DNA of 64,000 nucleotides from Pseudidiomarina planktonica. Its GTDB lineage: Bacteria; Pseudomonadota; Gammaproteobacteria; Enterobacterales; Alteromonadaceae. Positions 36,059 through 45,499 of this stretch are shown in pieces. A program made the translations under genes and the position numbers. The notes under the pieces are model-generated. The model searched no databases, was not told where the DNA came from, and saw only the letters and a program-made list of their open reading frames with translations. Location: contig NZ_FXWH01000001.1 of assembly GCF_900177775.1 (NCBI RefSeq), positions 744,001-808,000 of the forward strand, read 5' to 3'. Numbering within the stretch: position 1 is the stretch's first letter; each line of letters begins with the position of its first letter.

Positions 36059-36793
36059 ATGAAACATTTATTGATGGCTTTTATGCTGGCGCTGCTGGCA
36101 GGTTGCAGTAGTACCGGCGATAACGGCGACGATGATTATGCCGACCCGCGCGACCCGTTTGAAACCGTGAACCGGGATTTATGGGACTTTAATCAGTCGC
36201 TGGATGAAGCCGTGATTAGACCGGCGGCGCTGGCCTACGAAAAAATTCCTGAGCCGGTGCGCAATGGCCTGTACAACATGGCCGAGAATCTGGATGAGCC
36301 ATCTTCTACAGTAAACAACCTGCTGCAATGGAAAATAGCCGACGCTGGTGTTTCACTAAGCCGATTTGTGCTGAACTCAACGGTCGGCTTGCTGGGCTTT
36401 TTTGATGTGGCCGGCGAGTTAGGTATGACCAAACGGCAGGAAGGTTTTGGTGAAGTGCTAGCAAGTTGGGGCGTGGGGAATGGCCCGTATTTGATGTTGC
36501 CTGCGATGGGGCCAACTGTGGTAACCGACCGCGGCGGCGATTATGTTGACGGGCTGTACTTTCCACTGGATGTGCTGAGTTGGCCTGCCAATCTTGCACG
36601 TTATACCATTAAGGGTTTAACCATGCGACTGGAGCTACGCCGTCAGGAAGACGTGTTGGAGAACTCGCTGGATCAGTACTCATTCGTGCGCGAAGCCTAC
36701 TTTCAAAACTGGCGGAATAACGTTTATGACGGTAATCCACCACTGGAAGAGCCGGAAGAGTTCGAAGAATTCGAAGACTTTGACGACGATTAA
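36059..36793 (+). CDS. mlaA: outer-membrane lipid asymmetry lipoprotein MlaA (VacJ)
   Basis: Outer-membrane lipoprotein that removes misplaced phospholipids from the outer leaflet and passes them to MlaC. The signal ends in lipobox LLAGCSS. Core features are DPFETVNRDLWDFNQSLD, LNSTVGLLGFFDVAGELG, FGEVLASWGVGNGPYL and GDYVDGLYF. The 244 residues end in a very acidic tail rich in Glu, Phe and Asp. The other mla genes are not in this window. Confidence 0.95.
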   Translation: MKHLLMAFMLALLAGCSSTGDNGDDDYADPRDPFETVNRDLWDFNQSLDEAVIRPAALAYEKIPEPVRNGLYNMAENLDEPSSTVNNLLQWKIADAGVSLSRFVLNSTVGLLGFFDVAGELGMTKRQEGFGEVLASWGVGNGPYLMLPAMGPTVVTDRGGDYVDGLYFPLDVLSWPANLARYTIKGLTMRLELRRQEDVLENSLDQYSFVREAYFQNWRNNVYDGNPPLEEPEEFEEFEDFDDD

Positions 36794-36847
36794 CGCAAAA
36801 ATGTCTTAATTGGCCTTTGTACATTGACGGATGGCGTATGCTGAACA

Positions 36848-36859
36848 ATGCTTAAGCAT
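36848..36859. promoter_or_regulatory. Perfect 12-bp palindrome upstream of the RssB-like gene
   Basis: ATGCTTAAGCAT is a perfect inverted repeat starting 40 bp before the ATG at 36888, and TATGCT at 36837-36842 repeats its left arm. A TTGACG at 36824-36829 would put a -10 region over the palindrome, so an operator is conceivable. Prediction by eye only. Confidence 0.3.
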
Positions 36860-36887
36860 AGATTCTAAGCGTTTTTCAGAGGTGTTC

Positions 36888-37883
36888 ATGCAGGCAACCC
36901 GAGTTTTACTGATTGAAGATGATGCTGTATTTCAGTCAGTGGTGCGTCAATTTTTGACGCAGCGCGGGTATGAAGTGCGGGTAGTAGACGATGGTGAAGC
37001 TGGTTTAGAGGCCTGTGCCAGCAGTGAGCCTGACGTGGTGCTATGTGACTTACTGTTACCCCGCATGTCAGGTCTGGATGTACTGGAAACCCTGGTGTCC
37101 CGTAATCAGGACATTCCCGTTATTGTTATTTCAGCTTCAGAGCAAATGTCACATATACGTGAAGCGGTGCGCCTGGGCGCCTGGGATTACCTGGTAAAAC
37201 CGGTTCACGACCTGGAACTTCTGGATTTTGCCATTCACAACTGCCTGGACCGACATCGTCTGGAAGAAGCGCATGAGCGTGAGGTATGGGAGCTGGACTC
37301 ACATATCGATGTGCTCTATCAGGACGAAGACGTAGTTTCGCGCTTAACCAACGACCTTATTCCCAACGGTGATTTAGACAGCGGTGAGTACCGCATTGCC
37401 CACGACTTTGGTGAACAGAGTCCGGAGCGCTTGTTGCTGGATTATCGGCAGCTCACCGAAGGTAAAGTGTTAGTTGTTATGGCCACGGCAAATGGGGTGG
37501 CGGGGCAGACCTTGATTTCGCTATTGGTACTGAAAACTTTGATTAATCCGCTGGTGCGCCAGGCGTTAGCCGGCACCGATAAACTCTTGTTTCACCCGGC
37601 TGAACTATTAGCACACCTGAACAGCGAGCTTTGTCACTCTAAAATCCGTACCGCTTACGATGTGGTTATTGGTATTTTAGATACTCATGAACACGAATTT
37701 GCCTGGGCACAGGCGGGCGAACGCATTGAGCTGTCGCATCCGGTTAAGTGCGATTTAAGTTTAGGGATTTGGCAACAAGCACAGTTTCGCACCCACCGGC
37801 AACCTATAGTGGCCGGCGAAATGTTTACCTTATGCTTTAATGATGCTCGGCTTCGTTTACAACGATATCAGACTGCCGCTTAG
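36888..37883 (+). CDS. rssB: RssB-like two-component response regulator
   Basis: 331 residues: an N-terminal receiver with DD at 11-12, phospho-acceptor D54 (VVLCDLLLPRMSG) and lysine in DYLVKPVHDLELLDF, then a C-terminal domain resembling an inactive PP2C-type phosphatase (KVLVVMATANGVAGQTL, AWAQAGERIEL). This is the layout of RssB, the adaptor that delivers RpoS to ClpXP. The KPVHDLE stretch supports this over a generic regulator. The ATG at 36888 follows AGAGG; an upstream ATG at 36831 lacks a ribosome site. The end overlaps the convergent small membrane protein gene by 47 bp. Confidence 0.82.
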   Translation: MQATRVLLIEDDAVFQSVVRQFLTQRGYEVRVVDDGEAGLEACASSEPDVVLCDLLLPRMSGLDVLETLVSRNQDIPVIVISASEQMSHIREAVRLGAWDYLVKPVHDLELLDFAIHNCLDRHRLEEAHEREVWELDSHIDVLYQDEDVVSRLTNDLIPNGDLDSGEYRIAHDFGEQSPERLLLDYRQLTEGKVLVVMATANGVAGQTLISLLVLKTLINPLVRQALAGTDKLLFHPAELLAHLNSELCHSKIRTAYDVVIGILDTHEHEFAWAQAGERIELSHPVKCDLSLGIWQQAQFRTHRQPIVAGEMFTLCFNDARLRLQRYQTAA

Positions 37884-38172
37884 CCGCTGCCACCGCCTGT
37901 GGAATATAAGGCCGCGCCAGATTTAAATTCACCGGTTGTAACAGCAGCGGATAGCTTAAACCGGCGGCTAACAGCGTTAATACCTGCCAATACCAGCCTT
38001 GAACGTTTATCAGCAGTACAAATAATGCACTCAAAACCACCAGCTTAATCATATTGGCAAGCCAGCGCCGTGGCGTTGGCATTAGGTGTTGTGCCTGAAG
38101 CACAAGAGCCGCCCGTTCTGTTAGGGTAAATTGTTTTAATTCAGGAACTTGTCGTGGAGAAAAGTAAATCAT
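37837..38172 (-). CDS. Small two-helix membrane protein, probably DUF6170
   Basis: 111 residues. It starts MIYFSPRQVPELKQF, has an amphipathic N-terminal half with LTERAALVLQAQ, then two adjacent membrane helices (IKLVVLSALFVLLINV and WYWQVLTLLAAGLSYPLLL) and a short basic tail. It looks like the DUF6170 proteins found in Alteromonadales; I give that from memory and with moderate confidence. Function is unknown. Its last 47 bp overlap the 3' end of the RssB-like gene on the other strand. Confidence 0.68.
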   Translation of the reverse strand: MIYFSPRQVPELKQFTLTERAALVLQAQHLMPTPRRWLANMIKLVVLSALFVLLINVQGWYWQVLTLLAAGLSYPLLLQPVNLNLARPYIPQAVAAAKRQSDIVVNEAEHH

Positions 38173-38242
38173 ATCCTACCATTTTGGAAACTTTAGCACG
38201 CCCTCAATAGTATCATATTTCGGATGGATTTGCCGCTAGTTC

Positions 38243-38272
38243 TTGCAACCACGCACCTCAATAGGATATAAA
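38243..38272 (+). promoter_or_regulatory. Predicted promoter for the POT transporter gene
   Basis: TTGCAA (38243-38248) and TATAAA (38267-38272) are separated by 18 bp, about 80 bp upstream of the transporter start, in the 180-bp gap after the divergent small membrane protein gene. Confidence 0.5.
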
Positions 38273-38352
38273 CCTTGCTCACCACGTGGCGTCGCAGTTG
38301 AGCTGGCGCGCTAAATTCAAACAATAATTAGAACTGAAATTGAGGGCGTTGT

Positions 38353-39861
38353 ATGAGCCAGGCTCCATCTAAGGGAACTTTGTTTGGTCACCCGACCGGA
38401 CTATACATTCTGTTTACCACTGAAATGTGGGAACGTTTTTCTTATTACGGTATGCGCGCGCTATTGGTATTAACCTTAGTTGCTGCCACAGAGTCCGTTA
38501 ACCCAGGTTTCGGTTTATCGCAAGGTGATGCGTTAAAGCTGTATGGCTACTACACCGCACTGGTTTATTTTACGCCACTGATTGGTGGTTGGTTAGCCGA
38601 TAACTTCTTAGGGCAACGTAAATCTATTTTATGGGGTGGTGTGTTAATGGCTGCCGGGCAGTTCGTGCTCTTTGCGGCCACACCTCACAGCATGGATTTA
38701 TTCTATGTTGGTTTGGGTTTAATTATTGCCGGTAACGGTTTGTTTAAGCCAAACATTTCTACCATTGTTGGTGACTTATACCCACAAGGTGATGCCCGTC
38801 GCGACAGTGCGTTCTCAATTTTCTACATGGGTATTAACTTAGGTGCCTTTATTGCGCCGTTAATTACCTCAACTTTGGGTGAAAGTCCGGAATACGGCTG
38901 GCGCTGGGGCTACTTTGCCGCTGGTGTTGGTATGAGCCTGGCAGTAATCACTCAGGGCCTGACCTTCCAGCGCTTTTTAGGCGACATTGGTAAAATTCCT
39001 GGTGCGAAGCTTTCGCTGGAAGCATCTGGCGGTACCAAGAAGCCGTTAACCGAAGTGGAGCGTGATCGCCTGCGGGTTATCTTGTCACTATTCGTGTTTG
39101 TAACTGTGTTCTGGCTGGCCTTTGAGCAAGCCGGTGGTTTAATGAACATTTACGCGTCGGAGTATACGGCCCGTACTGTGGGTAGCTTTGAAATTCCGGC
39201 GGGTTACTTCCAGTCGTTAAACCCACTGTTTATTCTTATTTTTGCACCTATATTCTCAATCCTGTGGGTATTTCTGCACAAGCGCGACAGCAGCCCTGAT
39301 GCACCGATAAAAATCTTCGCAGGTTTATTATTAACTGCCATTGGTTTTGGCTTTTTGGTGGTTGGTGTATTTGAAATTCAGGCCACAGGTTCGTCCAGCA
39401 TGATTTGGCTGGTACTGGCTTACTTATTCCATACCTTGGGTGAGCTTTGTATTTCGCCAGTAGGCTTGTCGTTGATGACCAAACTAGCACCGCTGCGTTT
39501 GGCTAGTCTGGTGATGGGTATTTGGTTCCTGATGCCGGCAATTGCGCAATACCTGGCAGGTTTGGTAGGGTCGTTTTCTGACACTGCCGACCAATACGAT
39601 CCGGTCAAAAATTTCGCTGGCGGCTTAGGTATTAGCCCTGAATTCTCGGGTTTGCTGGTGGTGTTTGGTGGTATTGCTCTGGGCCTTATCGTATTTGGCC
39701 TTATTTTGTGGGCAATTTCAGGCAAGTTAGTAGACTGGATGCATGGCGCTGAACGCCAGGAACCTTCTACTACCGTTGAAGGTATTGAGCAAGAACTGGA
39801 AGTGGTTGCTGAACACGAGGGTATTACCACTTCAAAAGCCTCTGACAAAAATCAGAAGTAA
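38353..39861 (+). CDS. POT family proton-coupled di/tripeptide transporter
   Basis: 502-residue major-facilitator protein of the peptide transporter (PTR2/POT) family. The proton-coupling motif ExxERFxYY is seen as [15 protein letters not shown] near residue 26. Other family signatures are [30 protein letters not shown] and [13 protein letters not shown]. It imports small peptides with protons. Fourteen membrane helices are likely. GAGGG precedes the ATG. galU follows after 10 bp and may share the transcript. Closest named homologues would be DtpT-like, but I do not assign a symbol. Confidence 0.92.
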   Translation: MSQAPSKGTLFGHPTGLYILFTTEMWERFSYYGMRALLVLTLVAATESVNPGFGLSQGDALKLYGYYTALVYFTPLIGGWLADNFLGQRKSILWGGVLMAAGQFVLFAATPHSMDLFYVGLGLIIAGNGLFKPNISTIVGDLYPQGDARRDSAFSIFYMGINLGAFIAPLITSTLGESPEYGWRWGYFAAGVGMSLAVITQGLTFQRFLGDIGKIPGAKLSLEASGGTKKPLTEVERDRLRVILSLFVFVTVFWLAFEQAGGLMNIYASEYTARTVGSFEIPAGYFQSLNPLFILIFAPIFSILWVFLHKRDSSPDAPIKIFAGLLLTAIGFGFLVVGVFEIQATGSSSMIWLVLAYLFHTLGELCISPVGLSLMTKLAPLRLASLVMGIWFLMPAIAQYLAGLVGSFSDTADQYDPVKNFAGGLGISPEFSGLLVVFGGIALGLIVFGLILWAISGKLVDWMHGAERQEPSTTVEGIEQELEVVAEHEGITTSKASDKNQK

Positions 39862-39871
39862 AGGATTTAAC

Positions 39872-40762
39872 ATGGTAAAAAAAGTAGTTATACCGGTTGC
39901 CGGACTTGGCACACGGATGTTGCCGGCAACCAAAGCGATTCCAAAGGAAATGCTGCCACTGGTTGACCGTCCACTCATTCAATTTATTGTGGAAGAGTGT
40001 GCGGCGGCTGGCTTAACTGATGTGATTCTGGTCACTCATTCCAGTAAAAACTCAATCGAAAACCATTTCGATACCAGTTTTGAGCTGGAAACGACGCTGG
40101 AAACTCGGGTTAAGCGCCAACTGCTGGAAGAAGTGCAGTCTATTTGTCCGCGTGGTGTGACTATTATGCACGTGCGTCAGGGTGTGGCGAAAGGTTTAGG
40201 CCATGCCGTGCTGTGCGCGCGGCCATTGATTGATGATCAGCCGTTTGCGGTGGTGTTGCCGGATGTTCTGGTAGACGCCGCTAGTTGCGACCTGAAGCGT
40301 GACAACCTGGCCGAAATGGTGCGTAACTTTAAAGAGTCGGGTAACGCCCAGGTGATGGTTGAGAAGGTACCAGGCGAGTTAGTTGATCAGTATGGTATTG
40401 CTGATATCAATGGCAAGGACTTAGCGCCGGGTGAGCAAGCTGCTATTACCCGTTTAGTAGAAAAACCTGCGGTAGGTTCGGCACCATCAGATTTAGCTGT
40501 GGTTGGCCGCTATGTGTTTCCGGCGGCTTTGTGGAGCCTGCTGGAGCGTACCCCGGTGGGTGCCGGTAATGAAATCCAGCTAACCGACGCTATGGCGATG
40601 TTACTGGAAGATCAGCAAATGCACGCATACTACATGAAAGGGCGTAGCCACGATTGTGGTAATAAATTAGGTTATGCGAAGGCTTTTGTAGAGCATGCTA
40701 TGCGTCACCCCTCATTAGGGGCCGACATGCGTCAGTGGTTAGCGAGCTTGAATACTAAGTAA
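39872..40762 (+). CDS. galU: UTP--glucose-1-phosphate uridylyltransferase
   Basis: Makes UDP-glucose from UTP and glucose-1-phosphate for LPS, capsule and galactose metabolism. The nucleotidyltransferase motif [17 protein letters not shown] lies at residues 11-27. Further signatures are [13 protein letters not shown] and the [17 protein letters not shown] region. 296 residues, normal length. The ATG at 39872 follows AAAGGA; the open frame extends upstream into the transporter gene but that part is not GalU-like. Confidence 0.96.
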   Translation: MVKKVVIPVAGLGTRMLPATKAIPKEMLPLVDRPLIQFIVEECAAAGLTDVILVTHSSKNSIENHFDTSFELETTLETRVKRQLLEEVQSICPRGVTIMHVRQGVAKGLGHAVLCARPLIDDQPFAVVLPDVLVDAASCDLKRDNLAEMVRNFKESGNAQVMVEKVPGELVDQYGIADINGKDLAPGEQAAITRLVEKPAVGSAPSDLAVVGRYVFPAALWSLLERTPVGAGNEIQLTDAMAMLLEDQQMHAYYMKGRSHDCGNKLGYAKAFVEHAMRHPSLGADMRQWLASLNTK

Positions 40763-40770
40763 AGTTAAAC

Positions 40771-40794
40771 ACCGGCCTGGAATTACAGGCCGGT
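40771..40794. terminator. Hairpin between galU and lysR, shared by both strands
   Basis: ACCGGCCTG (40771-40779) and CAGGCCGGT (40786-40794) form a perfect 9-bp GC-rich stem with a six-base loop. It starts 8 bp after the galU stop and covers the last codons of the convergent LysR gene. Neither side has a strong T-run, so it may only partly terminate or protect both transcripts. Confidence 0.5.
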
Positions 40795-41733
40795 ACCGAC
40801 TTTAGCAACAGGAACCGGCTGCAAGTGCTGACTACCTGGCGGTTGTTGCAGTCCCTGCAATAGAATTTGTGCCAGCATACGCGCACACGGCCCTGCTTTT
40901 TCACCTTTAGGTAACACCAGATAAAGCGAGCCGCGGCGATGGCTGCTGCCTTCCAATTCGAGCTTCCGCAAGGTTCCGTTACGAATAGCGGCACCACTGA
41001 CATGCGGTGGCAACCAGCAGAAACCAAGCCCGCCTAACACCAGCCGTAAGGCTTCATCAAAGTGACTCACGGTCCAGCGCTGTTCGGAGCGCAACCAACC
41101 TTCGGTTTCATCCGGCTTGGGTGCGGTGTCACTAATCACCACTTGCAGGTGCTGCGTGAGCTCGTCCTGAGTTACCGCTCGTTCTAACTGAGCCAGCGGA
41201 TGGGAAGGGTGACACACCAATTCCAGTTGATATTCACCGATAGGCTCACCGATGTAACCTTTAGGTAACTGATGAGTAATAACTAAGTCGGCGGATTGCT
41301 CCTGAATATGCTGCTTGGTGCCGGTTAACACCGAGTCTTCGATGATTAAGCGGCTACCTCGACTTTGTTTTTCAAACTCTTGCAACAAAGTAAGTATGGG
41401 GGTGCGGTCAAACACCATTTCCACCACCATGCGGATGTGTGGCTCCCAGCCTTCATTTAAGTTCTCAGCCAGCTGTTCAAGTTCAGTAATGGTTTGCGTA
41501 AGTTGGCGCGAGCGCCGCAGCATCACTTCGCCAATGTCGGTTAAACACGCTTTACGCCCGCGTACTTCCAGTAGTTGCACGCCCAGCACCTGTTGTAGCT
41601 TAGCCACCGCATGATTTAGCGATGACTGGCTCTTATTTAGTTGTTGCGCGGCATGTGCATAACCGCCGCGATCTACCACGGCTTGCAGTATGCGCCATTG
41701 CTCGATAGTAGTTTTTGGACGGTAAGGTTGCAT
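40783..41733 (-). CDS. LysR family transcriptional regulator
   Basis: 316 residues with an N-terminal winged helix-turn-helix (WRILQAVVDRGGYAHAAQQL NKSQSSLNHAVAKLQ) and a C-terminal effector-binding domain (LPKGYIGEPIGEYQLELV, RLVLGGLGFCWLPPHVS). The target and ligand cannot be told from sequence. It is the last gene of a minus-strand run with cmoA and cmoB, overlapping the cmoB stop by one base, an unusual place for a LysR gene since these are often divergent from their target. Confidence 0.9.
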   Translation of the reverse strand: MQPYRPKTTIEQWRILQAVVDRGGYAHAAQQLNKSQSSLNHAVAKLQQVLGVQLLEVRGRKACLTDIGEVMLRRSRQLTQTITELEQLAENLNEGWEPHIRMVVEMVFDRTPILTLLQEFEKQSRGSRLIIEDSVLTGTKQHIQEQSADLVITHQLPKGYIGEPIGEYQLELVCHPSHPLAQLERAVTQDELTQHLQVVISDTAPKPDETEGWLRSEQRWTVSHFDEALRLVLGGLGFCWLPPHVSGAAIRNGTLRKLELEGSSHRRGSLYLVLPKGEKAGPCARMLAQILLQGLQQPPGSQHLQPVPVAKVGTGL

Positions 41734-42725
41734 TATTTTGTGGCCAGTAAGACGGCTCGCCGGGGAGCCTGATACCCTTCAATAGTCAGTTCTGGTGCTT
41801 TTGGATCAAGAAAGTCTGATAAAGACTCACCCTGCATCCAGTCGGTACGACGTTGTTCCTCAATACTGGTGGTGGCAACATCCGCTACGCGTACGTTACT
41901 AAAGCCTACGCGCTTTAACCAATGGCATAGTGCGGCACAACTTGGCAGAAACCAAACGTTGCGCATTTTGGCATAACGTTCACCTGGCACCAGCACAGTG
42001 TTCTCGTCGCCTTCCACCACAATAGTTTCCAGTACCAGTTCGCCGCCTTGGCGCAATTGTTGGTGTAACTGGCTAAGAAAATCTATGGGTGAGCGGCGAT
42101 GGTAAAGCACGCCCATGCTAAACACCGTATCAAACTCTAGTTTAGTCGGCATTTGCTCAATTCCCAGTGGAAACATATGAGCACGCTCGGCGATAGTTGC
42201 TGGCATAAACCGGCGCAAGGCTAAAAACTGGGCCACAAACAGCTGCCCCGGGTCGATTCCCCAGGCATCCGTAGCACCGGCTTCCTGCATGCGCCACAGG
42301 TGATAGCCGCTGCCGCAGCCAACGTCCAGCACTTGCCGCCCCTGCAAATCACTAATATGTGGTAGTAAGCGTTGCCACTTCAGGTCGGAACGCCATTCAG
42401 TGTCAATTTCCACACCGAAAACATCAAAGGGACCCTTGCGCCATGGCATTAATTGGCTCAGTAAGCCGCGTAGCTGGGCTTGCTGATGCTCCGCTGCAGC
42501 AGGGCCTAACCGAATCGTATCACCTAGCTCACAGTGGCTGGCAGTAAGCTCAGGCAGCAAGTCGATGGTTCGTAACCACTTGGTCCATTCACCGTGTTGC
42601 TGAGAGTGTTGCCATTGCTCTAGTTGCCCGGTGAGATGAGTTAACCAGGGAGCCACGGGGGACGCCAGCAAGCGCGCCAAATCCTGCTGCCACAATTGCA
42701 GTGCTGACATTTGGCTCCGTTTCAT
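41733..42725 (-). CDS. cmoB: tRNA U34 carboxymethyltransferase CmoB
   Basis: Transfers the carboxymethyl group of carboxy-SAM to 5-hydroxyuridine at tRNA wobble position 34, forming cmo5U. The 330 residues contain a SAM-type Rossmann motif (VLDVGCGSGYHLWRM), GIDPGQLFVAQF and FSMGVLYHRRSPIDFL, all typical of CmoB. It overlaps cmoA by 4 bp and is translated directly after it. Confidence 0.96.
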   Translation of the reverse strand: MKRSQMSALQLWQQDLARLLASPVAPWLTHLTGQLEQWQHSQQHGEWTKWLRTIDLLPELTASHCELGDTIRLGPAAAEHQQAQLRGLLSQLMPWRKGPFDVFGVEIDTEWRSDLKWQRLLPHISDLQGRQVLDVGCGSGYHLWRMQEAGATDAWGIDPGQLFVAQFLALRRFMPATIAERAHMFPLGIEQMPTKLEFDTVFSMGVLYHRRSPIDFLSQLHQQLRQGGELVLETIVVEGDENTVLVPGERYAKMRNVWFLPSCAALCHWLKRVGFSNVRVADVATTSIEEQRRTDWMQGESLSDFLDPKAPELTIEGYQAPRRAVLLATK

Positions 42726-43489
42726 TGCGGGTCTCGCTGTGTTGGTTTTACTGCCACTAATGACAAAAAGTTAAAGCATTGAAACCACACCTGGGTGTCA
42801 ACAAAACCGGCCGCAGCCAGGCGCTGCTGATGCTCTTCAAGCGAATCAATACGCATCACGTTTTCAATAGCCGCGCGTTTTTGGCTTATTTCTAAGTCAC
42901 TGTAGCCGTTAGCGCGTTTAAAGTCGTGGTGTAAATCAACCAGCAGCGCATCGCCGGTTTGGTGTGCGCCGATAACCTTTTCCGACAGAATCAACACACC
43001 GCCGGGTTCAAGACCCGCGTAAATGTGTTTCAGCACCTCGAGTCGTTCAGGTTTAGGGACAAACTGCAGGGTAAAGTTAACCACCACCACAGAGGCATTC
43101 TGAATCTTGGTTTGCTGAATAGGTTCGCACTGCAGGTGCACCGGCACTGACGATTTAAAACCGTCTAAGTGCAAGCGACAACGCTTAATCATCGCGGCGG
43201 AGTTATCTACGCCAACAATTTCACAGCCACTTAGCTGCTCACAGCCTTTGCGCATGGCCATAGTGGCGGCACCCAGCGAACAACCCAAATCGTAAAGTTT
43301 AGTGTTTGGCTGCGCATAGCGAGCGGTCAGTTTGCTGAGCGTGTGCAGTATGGTTTGGTAGCCGGGAATCGATCGATTGATCATATCCGGGAACACCTCA
43401 ACCACCTGCTCATCAAAACAAAAATCGCTGATTTGAGCTAAGGGTTCAGCAAAGAGCGCATCGCGTTTATTTTGAGAGATATCGGACAT
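42722..43489 (-). CDS. cmoA: carboxy-SAM synthase CmoA
   Basis: Converts SAM and prephenate to carboxy-S-adenosylmethionine, the donor used by CmoB. 255 residues with FDEQVVEVFPDMINRSIPGY near the N-terminus, a SAM fold motif LYDLGCSLGAATMAMR and NFTLQFVPKPERLEVL. An AGGA sequence precedes the ATG. First gene of the cmoA-cmoB-lysR operon, divergent from aspS with 206 bp between them. Confidence 0.96.
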   Translation of the reverse strand: MSDISQNKRDALFAEPLAQISDFCFDEQVVEVFPDMINRSIPGYQTILHTLSKLTARYAQPNTKLYDLGCSLGAATMAMRKGCEQLSGCEIVGVDNSAAMIKRCRLHLDGFKSSVPVHLQCEPIQQTKIQNASVVVVNFTLQFVPKPERLEVLKHIYAGLEPGGVLILSEKVIGAHQTGDALLVDLHHDFKRANGYSDLEISQKRAAIENVMRIDSLEEHQQRLAAAGFVDTQVWFQCFNFLSLVAVKPTQRDPQ

Positions 43490-43532
43490 GCGTATCCTGT
43501 TGTTATCGCTAAAGTTCGCAGAAGTTAGGTTA

Positions 43533-43561
43533 TTGTACGCTTATTTGAAAAATGTGAAAAC
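43533..43561 (-). promoter_or_regulatory. Predicted promoter for cmoA-cmoB-lysR
   Basis: On the minus strand TACAAT (43533-43538) lies 17 bp downstream of TTTTCA (43556-43561). The -10 box has five of six matches; the -35 box is weak. It is about 45 bp before the cmoA start. Confidence 0.4.
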
Positions 43562-43610
43562 GGGCGGGGGTTGTTTATGCGCTGGCTAATGACTTTCACC
43601 CGCAGTCCGT

Positions 43611-43616
43611 TATAAT
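43611..43616 (+). promoter_or_regulatory. Predicted -10 element for aspS
   Basis: A perfect TATAAT lies 80 bp before the aspS ATG. No convincing -35 box is seen at 16-18 bp; TGACTT at 43590-43595 is 15 bp away. Transcripts would carry a leader of about 70 nt. Confidence 0.45.
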
Positions 43617-43695
43617 GTTGCGTTCTGAAATTTACTCATCTTAAAACTCGCTGGCAGTTCGTTGGCAGCGTCAAACATGGTAGTAGGAAAGGCAA

Positions 43696-45474
43696 ATGCG
43701 CAGCCATTATTGTGGACAAGTCACTGAAGCTCTTATTGGTCAACAAGTCACTTTGTGTGGCTGGGTTAACCGTCGTCGCGACTTAGGCGGCCTGATTTTT
43801 ATCGACATTCGTGACCGTGACGGCCTGGTTCAGGTGGTTTTCGACCCGGATCAAAAAGACATGTTTGCGGTTGCTGAAAAGCTGCGTCAGGAATTCTGCA
43901 TTCGTTTGCAGGGCACAGTGCGTGCGCGTCCTGATGGTCAGGTGAATAAAGATATGGCCAGTGGTGCGGTTGAAATTAACGCCACTGAGCTGGAAATTAT
44001 TAGCCGCGCCGAGCCGCTACCTATTGATTTTAATCAACAGGTAAGCGAAGAGCAGCGCTTACGTTTCCGCTACTTAGACCTGCGCCGTCCGCAAATGAGC
44101 CACAACCTGCAGTTCCGTGCCAAAGTAACCAGTCTGGTGCGTCGCTTTTTTGATGAGCAGGGCTTTTTAGACATTGAAACGCCCATGCTGACCCGGGCAA
44201 CTCCTGAGGGCGCGCGTGATTACTTAGTACCAAGCCGCACGCATAAAGGTAAGTTCTTTGCGTTGCCGCAATCACCGCAGCTGTTTAAGCAATTGCTAAT
44301 GATGTCAGGGTTTGATCGCTACTATCAAATCGTGAAGTGCTTCCGTGACGAAGACTTACGCGCCGATCGTCAGCCTGAATTTACCCAAATAGATATTGAA
44401 ACCTCATTTATGAGTGCCGATCAGGTGATGGCGGTTACTGAGAAAATGACGCGTCAGTTATTCAGTGAATTGTTGCAAGTTGAACTGGGTGAATTCCCAC
44501 GCATGACTTGGCACGAAGCTATGCGTCGCTTTGGTAGCGATAAACCAGACCTGCGCAACCCGCTGGAGCTGGTAGACGTAGCTGATTTATTAAAAGAGGT
44601 TGAGTTCAAAGTATTCTCAGGGCCAGCTAACGATGCGAATGGTCGCGTTGCGGCGCTTAAAGTACCGGGCAAAGCCGAGGCTATTTCGCGCAAGAACATT
44701 GATGAATACACCAACTTTGTCGGTATTTACGGTGCCAAAGGCCTGGCCTGGCTGAAAGTAAAAGACTTAAGCGCCGGTCGCGAGGGCATTCAGTCGCCGG
44801 TACTGAAGTTTATTCCGGATGACGCTCTGCAAGGTATTCTAGAGCGTACGGAAGCGGCTAACGGCGATATTATTTTCTTCGGCGCTGATAAATCTACTGT
44901 AGTGGCTGAAGCTTTGGGCGCACTGCGCTTGAAAGTAGGCCAGGAACACGGCTTTGTAAGTGACGAGTGGCGCCCGCTATGGGTAGTCGACTTCCCTATG
45001 TTTGAAGCCTATGAAGGTGGTCTGGCTGCCTTGCACCATCCGTTTACCGCACCGGTGAATGTGACTGCTGAAGAGCTGAAAGCCAACCCGGCCGAAGCGT
45101 TGTCGAACGCGTACGACATGGTGTTAAATGGCGTAGAAGTAGGTGGTGGCTCGGTTCGTATTCACGAAAATCAAATGCAACAAGCGGTATTCGGTATTTT
45201 GGGTATTGAGCCTGACGAAGCGCAGGAAAAATTCGGCTTCTTGTTAGAAGCACTCAAATACGGCACGCCACCGCATGCAGGCTTAGCCTTTGGCTTAGAC
45301 CGTTTGGTTATGTTGATGGTTGGCGCAAGCTCTATCCGCGATGTGATCGCCTTCCCGAAAACCACGACTGCTGCTTGTGTGCTTACCGATGCGCCGGGTG
45401 TGGCCAATACCGCCGCGCTGGACGACTTAGGTATTGATTTGAAAGCGCTACCGGGCACGGATGACAGCGAGTAA
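43696..45474 (+). CDS. aspS: aspartate--tRNA ligase
   Basis: Class II aminoacyl-tRNA synthetase, 592 residues. The N-terminal OB fold binds the anticodon ([20 protein letters not shown]). Class II motif 2 is [18 protein letters not shown] and motif 3 is [13 protein letters not shown]. The bacterial-type GAD insertion lies in the middle. A GGAAAGG sequence precedes the ATG. It leads the aspS-yebC-ruvCAB run, the order also known from Pseudomonas. Confidence 0.97.
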   Translation: MRSHYCGQVTEALIGQQVTLCGWVNRRRDLGGLIFIDIRDRDGLVQVVFDPDQKDMFAVAEKLRQEFCIRLQGTVRARPDGQVNKDMASGAVEINATELEIISRAEPLPIDFNQQVSEEQRLRFRYLDLRRPQMSHNLQFRAKVTSLVRRFFDEQGFLDIETPMLTRATPEGARDYLVPSRTHKGKFFALPQSPQLFKQLLMMSGFDRYYQIVKCFRDEDLRADRQPEFTQIDIETSFMSADQVMAVTEKMTRQLFSELLQVELGEFPRMTWHEAMRRFGSDKPDLRNPLELVDVADLLKEVEFKVFSGPANDANGRVAALKVPGKAEAISRKNIDEYTNFVGIYGAKGLAWLKVKDLSAGREGIQSPVLKFIPDDALQGILERTEAANGDIIFFGADKSTVVAEALGALRLKVGQEHGFVSDEWRPLWVVDFPMFEAYEGGLAALHHPFTAPVNVTAEELKANPAEALSNAYDMVLNGVEVGGGSVRIHENQMQQAVFGILGIEPDEAQEKFGFLLEALKYGTPPHAGLAFGLDRLVMLMVGASSIRDVIAFPKTTTAACVLTDAPGVANTAALDDLGIDLKALPGTDDSE

Positions 45475-45499
45475 AGCAAGCTAAACGAGGACAGGACCT

